A stretch of DNA of 64,000 nucleotides from Trichinella spiralis (taxonomy: Eukaryota; Nematoda; Enoplea; Trichinellida; Trichinellidae). A program made the position numbers and the translations under genes. Position 1 is the first letter of the stretch. Each line of letters begins with the position of its first letter. Positions 61,001 to 64,000 of this stretch are shown here, piece by piece. The DNA lies in the NCBI GenBank assembly GCA_000181795.3, contig CM012954.1:4878225-4942224 (forward strand), written 5' to 3'. Below the pieces are notes generated by a model, which saw nothing but the letters and a program-made list of their open reading frames with translations, did no database searches and was not told the DNA's origin.

Positions 61001-62282
61001 TTGAATGTTTACAGTACGTTGTTGTTGTTGTTGTTCGTTGAGGTTGTTTTGAAATTTTGCAAAGACAAATTTGCAAAAAATTTTTGTAAATGCAAAGTGA
61101 TTTTCTTCAATTAATGCTTTAAATTTGTTCTGTTTTGCAGAATTGCCTGAAGCAAAGAAGCCTTCCATTGCAAACGAAGAAAAACGTTCAGTCATGACGA
61201 CATCAATGACTTCTGACTTTCCAATTTGGGAAGAAGCTGGTGAACCCCCGAAATTTACCTTCCATTTGAGGACAAGATTGATTCAGCTGAATCATTCCTG
61301 CAAATTGATATGCTGCGTTTCAGGCAAACCAAATCCAACGGTATTTTTTTAAGTTTTTTTTTTCACTGTGCAAGAAAAAACAATAACAATTTAATAATTG
61401 GAAATTAGATTGAATGGACCAAAAATGGGCATGAGGTCGACAGTCAACGAGTTAGCATCACCAATAAGCATGGCGTTTGTTCGTTAGAAATTTATGGAGT
61501 AACTGAAGAAGATGCCGGAAAATATACTTGCACAGCGACGAATTCAAACGGACAAGATACAACGTCATGTTATTTAAATGTTCAAGGTTACACTTTACAT
61601 TTTGGTCATTTATTGTTCCATTTAAATTATTGGAAAATTATTATTTAGGTCGTACTGCAAGAAATGATAATAATAATAATAATAAAACGTCGAAAAGTTT
61701 ATTTAACTCTAGCCGATATTATCCTCCATCACGTTATGGTTATTCTGAAAATAGATTGAATGCTAATGTCGATATTTTGAAATCCCGTTCTGAAGCTCAC
61801 ATTTTGAAATCAGATTTAAGCAACAGAGTTCAAGATGACATTGCTGATCGTATGGCTGTGGATGATTCTGTTCTTGGTAATTTTCTCTTTTTTCAAAAAT
61901 TCATTGATATATGCTTTTGCTTTGTTATTTTTAAGCGTTAAATGAAACTCCAAGGTTCACTTCACTTCTTCACAATGTTTACGTTCAAGCCGACGAAACG
62001 GCAATTTTCCAGTGCTCAGTAGATGGTTTGCCAGATCCGGATGTTCGTTGGTTGCGAAATGGTGAAGAAATTTTTCCCGTCAAAGACAAGTATGAAATCA
62101 GCAGGAATGGCAACGAAGTCACACTGAAAGTTTTCCATACCAACGAAACTGACCAAGCGGAATACTGTTGTGAAGCGAAGAATACAGCAGGCTATCAAGT
62201 GACGAAATCAATGTTGATCAACGCCCAACCGCATCCCAACACTAATGGAATTGTCGCAGAGAACAACTGCGAAAATCTTTGA
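32579..62282 (+). CDS. unc-22: Twitchin, giant sarcomeric Ig/Fn3 protein kinase
   Basis: A gene of more than 60 exons spans almost 30 kb from the ATG at 32579 (MPGGKAPRFTQKPVIKQ) to the TGA at 62282. I checked the joins of exons 1-31 and many later ones, and all keep frame. The order is about eleven Ig domains with a spacer after the fifth, then alternating Fn3-Fn3-Ig modules (about 28 Fn3 and 15 Ig), a protein kinase, an autoinhibitory tail, and three Ig domains. The N-terminal Ig with SNANINLNFAG and the spacer motif ESISELP match nematode twitchin. Twitchin lies in the A-band of invertebrate muscle, bound to myosin. It limits contraction and relaxation rate, and its kinase is relieved by stretch or Ca2+/S100-like binding. 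Two introns use GC donors. An acceptor-like TAG 15 nt before the ATG suggests a spliced or trans-spliced leader. Confidence 0.97.
36658..36690. repeat. CTAT/TA microsatellite in a twitchin intron
   Basis: A short CTAT run passes into about ten TA dinucleotides within the intron between the exons ending at 36294 and starting at 36845. Confidence 0.8.
37397..39190 (+). other. unc-22: Twitchin serine/arginine-rich spacer on short exons
   Basis: Six short exons (37397-37443, 37509-37625, 38066-38161, 38646-38717, 39051-39085 and the start of 39150-39259) encode a non-Ig linker. It contains SISELPSVSMKPPQ, which matches the C. elegans spacer, and repeated Arg-Arg-x-Ser/Thr motifs. Three of the exons (117, 96 and 72 nt) begin and end in phase 0 and could be skipped without a frame change. 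The linker is much shorter than the C. elegans one. Confidence 0.8.
39190..42077 (+). other. unc-22: Twitchin second Ig block (six Ig domains)
   Basis: Exons from 39150 to 42077 encode six Ig domains in tandem. Between the first and second is a linker (YEKWGKHKHKGD ... QQRRASMLPDK) that resembles the HREYAKWGKD linker of C. elegans twitchin. The last domain is divided over the exons at 41638-41724 and 41862-42077. Confidence 0.8.
42141..58940 (+). other. unc-22: Twitchin Fn3-Fn3-Ig super-repeat region
   Basis: About 28 fibronectin III domains are recognisable by W-x-P-P/A-x-D-D/N-G-G, by Y-x-(V/I)-E-K, and by the Y-x-F-R-V-x-A-x-N-x-x-G signature. They are mostly arranged as two Fn3 then one Ig. 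Each Ig starts with a conserved KAGQ-type strand (IRIKAGQPL, VKIKAGQKL). The periodicity of about 1.3 kb is visible through most of the region. Triplets of Fn3 occur near 52320-53400 and 54985-56290, and pairs of adjacent Ig near 56310-57090 and 57900-58530. These modules bind myosin thick filaments. Confidence 0.9.
58941..59248 (+). other. unc-22: Twitchin linker before the kinase
   Basis: A short basic stretch (TKQGKNKKL), then NDINAKISAAQISPLNYDNY and YAPQPVSIKNQDVEKYYDI lead into the kinase. In nematode twitchin the equivalent N-terminal linker (NL) partly inhibits the kinase and is mechanically released. Confidence 0.75.
59249..60420 (+). other. unc-22: Twitchin Ser/Thr kinase domain
   Basis: Five exons encode a complete MLCK/titin-like kinase. 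It has the glycine loop IGTGAFGVVH, the ATP-binding Lys in FAAKFV (codon 59395-59397), YEFLSGGELFEKV, the catalytic loop VHLDIKPEN (Asp codon 59748-59750), DFG at 59891-59899, TGTAEFAAPE, DMWAVGVLAY and LEHPWLKK. The HLD in place of HRD is the normal state of twitchin kinases. All residues needed for phosphotransfer are present, so an active enzyme is expected. Model twitchin kinase phosphorylates myosin light chain and its own molecule. Confidence 0.95.
60421..60614 (+). other. unc-22: Twitchin autoinhibitory tail (CRD)
   Basis: KDRIPSDRYVKYRDSIRQKY, PEPNPPLGRIAQYSSLKKL and KKYNIKDTFF follow the kinase. They align without gaps to the C. elegans tail that folds back into the active site as a pseudosubstrate. 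Confidence 0.85.
60667..62282 (+). other. unc-22: Twitchin C-terminal Ig domains and terminus
   Basis: Three Ig domains follow the kinase. Ig-1 is AQPRFVIKPY ... EDRGEYVVKAKN, Ig-2 is FTFHLRTRLIQ ... EDAGKYTCTATN, and Ig-3 is PRFTSLLHNV ... DQAEYCCEAKN. A linker with a poly-Asn tract lies before Ig-3. The protein stops soon after Ig-3 with ENNCENL. C. elegans twitchin has five Ig domains here, so this end is shorter. Confidence 0.85.
61667..61686 (+). repeat. unc-22: AAT microsatellite in a twitchin coding exon
   Basis: Tandem ATA/AAT triplets encode a run of five Asn in the linker before the last Ig domain. Length changes would keep frame. Confidence 0.8.
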
Positions 62283-63696
62283 ATTTCATCATTATTATGA
62301 AAAGTTTTAGTCATTTGAATAGTTGTACTTTCAATTAGTTAGTTAGCTGCGCTGGAATTAACCGATTGGTTGTGGTGTGAATAAACATCCCTACTTCAAC
62401 CATTGCTCTGTGAGTAATTCTTAACGCCGCGCTAACAGTGACGTCAAACACGGACGATGATGCAACACTGAAATGTCTTAAGCCATACTGAAATAGCGAT
62501 GCATTTCGAGGCTACGAACAAAGCAAGCAAAAAGGTGACATTCCAAACGGGTAAGATATTCCATGTCATTGTTTGTTGAACACTTTGGATGGACAAAATA
62601 TTTTTACGAATAATCATCATTTTCAACAAGACCGATTGGTTAATCGGTGGACAGGTGGATGCCAGGTGAATTATATGTAAGCTTATCCAGAGCATGACAA
62701 TCAAAACGTTCAAATAGTTTCAAATTACACTCCGTATAAAAATGTTTCTTTTTATTTTTATGCTAATCAAATAGTTGTAGCATACTCTCTTCTCTCCATT
62801 GAACACAAGCAACTGCTTTACATTGAAAATTCTGTGTTCATCATTTTCCTTTTAACATGCAACAATTAATACTGTTATCGATCGAAATCTTATTCATGCA
62901 TTTGTCACAGGGTGAAGATTATTAAATTGTTCAACTGAATGCGCTTCTCATTTTCTGCAACTATTTATTGTTTTTCTACGCAAAAATATTTTATCATCTT
63001 CAGCATTCATCCATCAGTCATCATGGTTGTCCTGCTTTTCATCAGCAAGCATTATCCTGCATTATGAATAATTTCATTAACAAATTGTCAAGTATGTGAT
63101 TTTTTATTTTTATCTCTACTATTTATTACCTTATAAACTTTTACTATTAGTACTTTATAAATGTCTACTATTTTTACATTATAGTAGGTTTAAAATGTAG
63201 CTGAGGTTAGATTTGGCGAATGTAAAGTCGACGTTTGTAGCAAGCTTTACTTGCTAAGCAAACAAACGGGAAGGCAATGAACGAATGGAAATTTGCATGT
63301 TAACGAGACACGCCTAATAATGATGAAATAATTTGACGTAACTTCCGCTTTAAAACTTTAATAATAACTTTATTTAATTTACTTTATTTGGGCTAACCAA
63401 TCGCTTCTAGATGTGCGAAGGAATATTATCCTTAATATTGTAAAGTTCTATCTCATATCTTGTTGTTTGTTCGATTTTGCATCAACGGACGTAGAGATTG
63501 TTTGCTGAGAATAACGAAAAGTAAGCGTACTACATGTTTAGCACAATTTTCATGGAAATTTTGATTTGCGGAAAGAAAATCAAATATTAATCATAAAGTA
63601 TATAACTCATCGATGATTATGTTGCGTATGATTTGAATTTACATTAACTCATGAATTTTAAATTTCGTTGTGTGGTTGATTTTGGAATACTTGTAG
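62283..63696. other. Twitchin 3' UTR and intergenic region
   Basis: AATAAA at 62380-62385, 98 nt after the twitchin stop, is the best polyadenylation signal. A 90-codon minus-strand open frame at 62444-62713 has no recognisable domain and I do not call it. Nothing else is visible. Confidence 0.5.
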
Positions 63697-63840
63697 GCGG
63701 ATGGTGTACAGCAACATCAGAATAAAAGGCGATTTCAAAGGAAGCCTGACAAGCAACATCATTTATATTCAGTATGGTCAATCACGTTGTGCAACTCTTC
63801 AAAAAATGTATCTCCAAATGATGGGAGGTTGACTATTTTT
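63697..63840 (+). CDS. Exon-like segment of an unknown next gene (candidate)
   Basis: A segment bounded by a good acceptor (CTTGTAG) and a GTAAGT donor at 63841. One frame is open throughout (ADGVQQHQNKRRFQRK ... GRLTIF). A second frame, starting MVYSNIRIKGDFKG, is open until a stop near the end. It could be a coding exon of a gene continuing past the window or a non-coding 5' exon. No family is recognised. Confidence 0.25.
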
Positions 63841-64000
63841 GTAAGTTACAGTTTTTTTATTGCATGACATTGTAATAATGCTTGAAATAAATATTGAATA
63901 TATAACTGCTAAATGATAACTAAACCAGTCTTGTTCTTTGAAATTAATAAGTTAACTCTGGCTTGAAAAATGGTATTCATTCAAAGTATTATTATCCTGT

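Noticed and set aside
61019-61036. TTG repeat read as poly-Leu after a twitchin exon
   Set aside because: It lies in the intron after the GTACG donor at 61013; the next exon starts at the TTTGCAG acceptor.
62444-62713. 90-codon minus-strand open frame with hydrophobic content
   Set aside because: No recognisable family, no splice partner, and located in the twitchin 3' region.

Overview
The window is AT-rich eukaryotic DNA with small spliced genes on both strands. It looks like a nematode nuclear genome. The main support is a 30 kb twitchin (unc-22) gene with the nematode-type N-terminus, the Fn3-Fn3-Ig super-repeats and the HLD-type catalytic loop. Other support is that many introns are only 50-80 nt, genes are tightly packed, and two same-strand pairs are spaced like operons. 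A clockwork-orange-like bHLH-Orange gene, which I do not know from Caenorhabditis, makes a clade I nematode (Trichinella/Trichuris side) my best guess. That placement is inference.

Layout. 1-6 kb: a small coiled-coil protein (+), a Sam68/STAR-type KH RNA-binding protein (-), the Arp2/3 subunit ARPC4 (+), and a pair of unassigned exon-like segments (-). 6.2-13 kb: ribosome biogenesis factor TSR1 and chaperonin subunit CCT8 lie head-to-tail on the minus strand, with CCT8 upstream and an operon-like gap. 14.3-17.2 kb: a TraB-domain protein and the intronless AP endonuclease 2 (APEX2), both plus strand and again closely spaced. 18-21.4 kb: a bHLH-Orange transcription factor. 21.8-23.7 kb: an unrecognised eight-exon coiled-coil protein with a foldback MITE-like repeat in one intron. 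23.9-27.1 kb: ribosomal protein S17 and the DEAD-box helicase DDX51, both minus strand. 27.1-32.6 kb: a 5.4 kb stretch without clear coding sequence, probably the leader and regulatory region of twitchin. 32.6-62.3 kb: twitchin. 62.3-64 kb: its 3' end, plus one exon-like segment of an unknown next gene.

Twitchin dominates the window. It is the giant sarcomeric kinase of invertebrate muscle. About eleven Ig domains, split by a low-complexity basic/serine spacer, are followed by roughly 28 Fn3 and 15 Ig domains, a kinase with all catalytic motifs, its autoinhibitory tail, and only three C-terminal Ig domains. Most other genes are housekeeping genes for ribosome assembly (TSR1, DDX51, RPS17), protein folding (CCT8), actin (ARPC4) and DNA repair (APEX2).

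The most unusual signals are in splicing. Four introns are best explained by GC donors, two of them consecutive in one gene. At least eight 3' splice sites end in AAG. One twitchin intron is bounded by a 10 bp direct repeat that looks like a trace of intron gain. The twitchin spacer also carries a series of RRxS/T kinase-site motifs on short exons, several of which could be skipped in frame. I see no tRNA, rRNA, CRISPR array or retroelement in the window.
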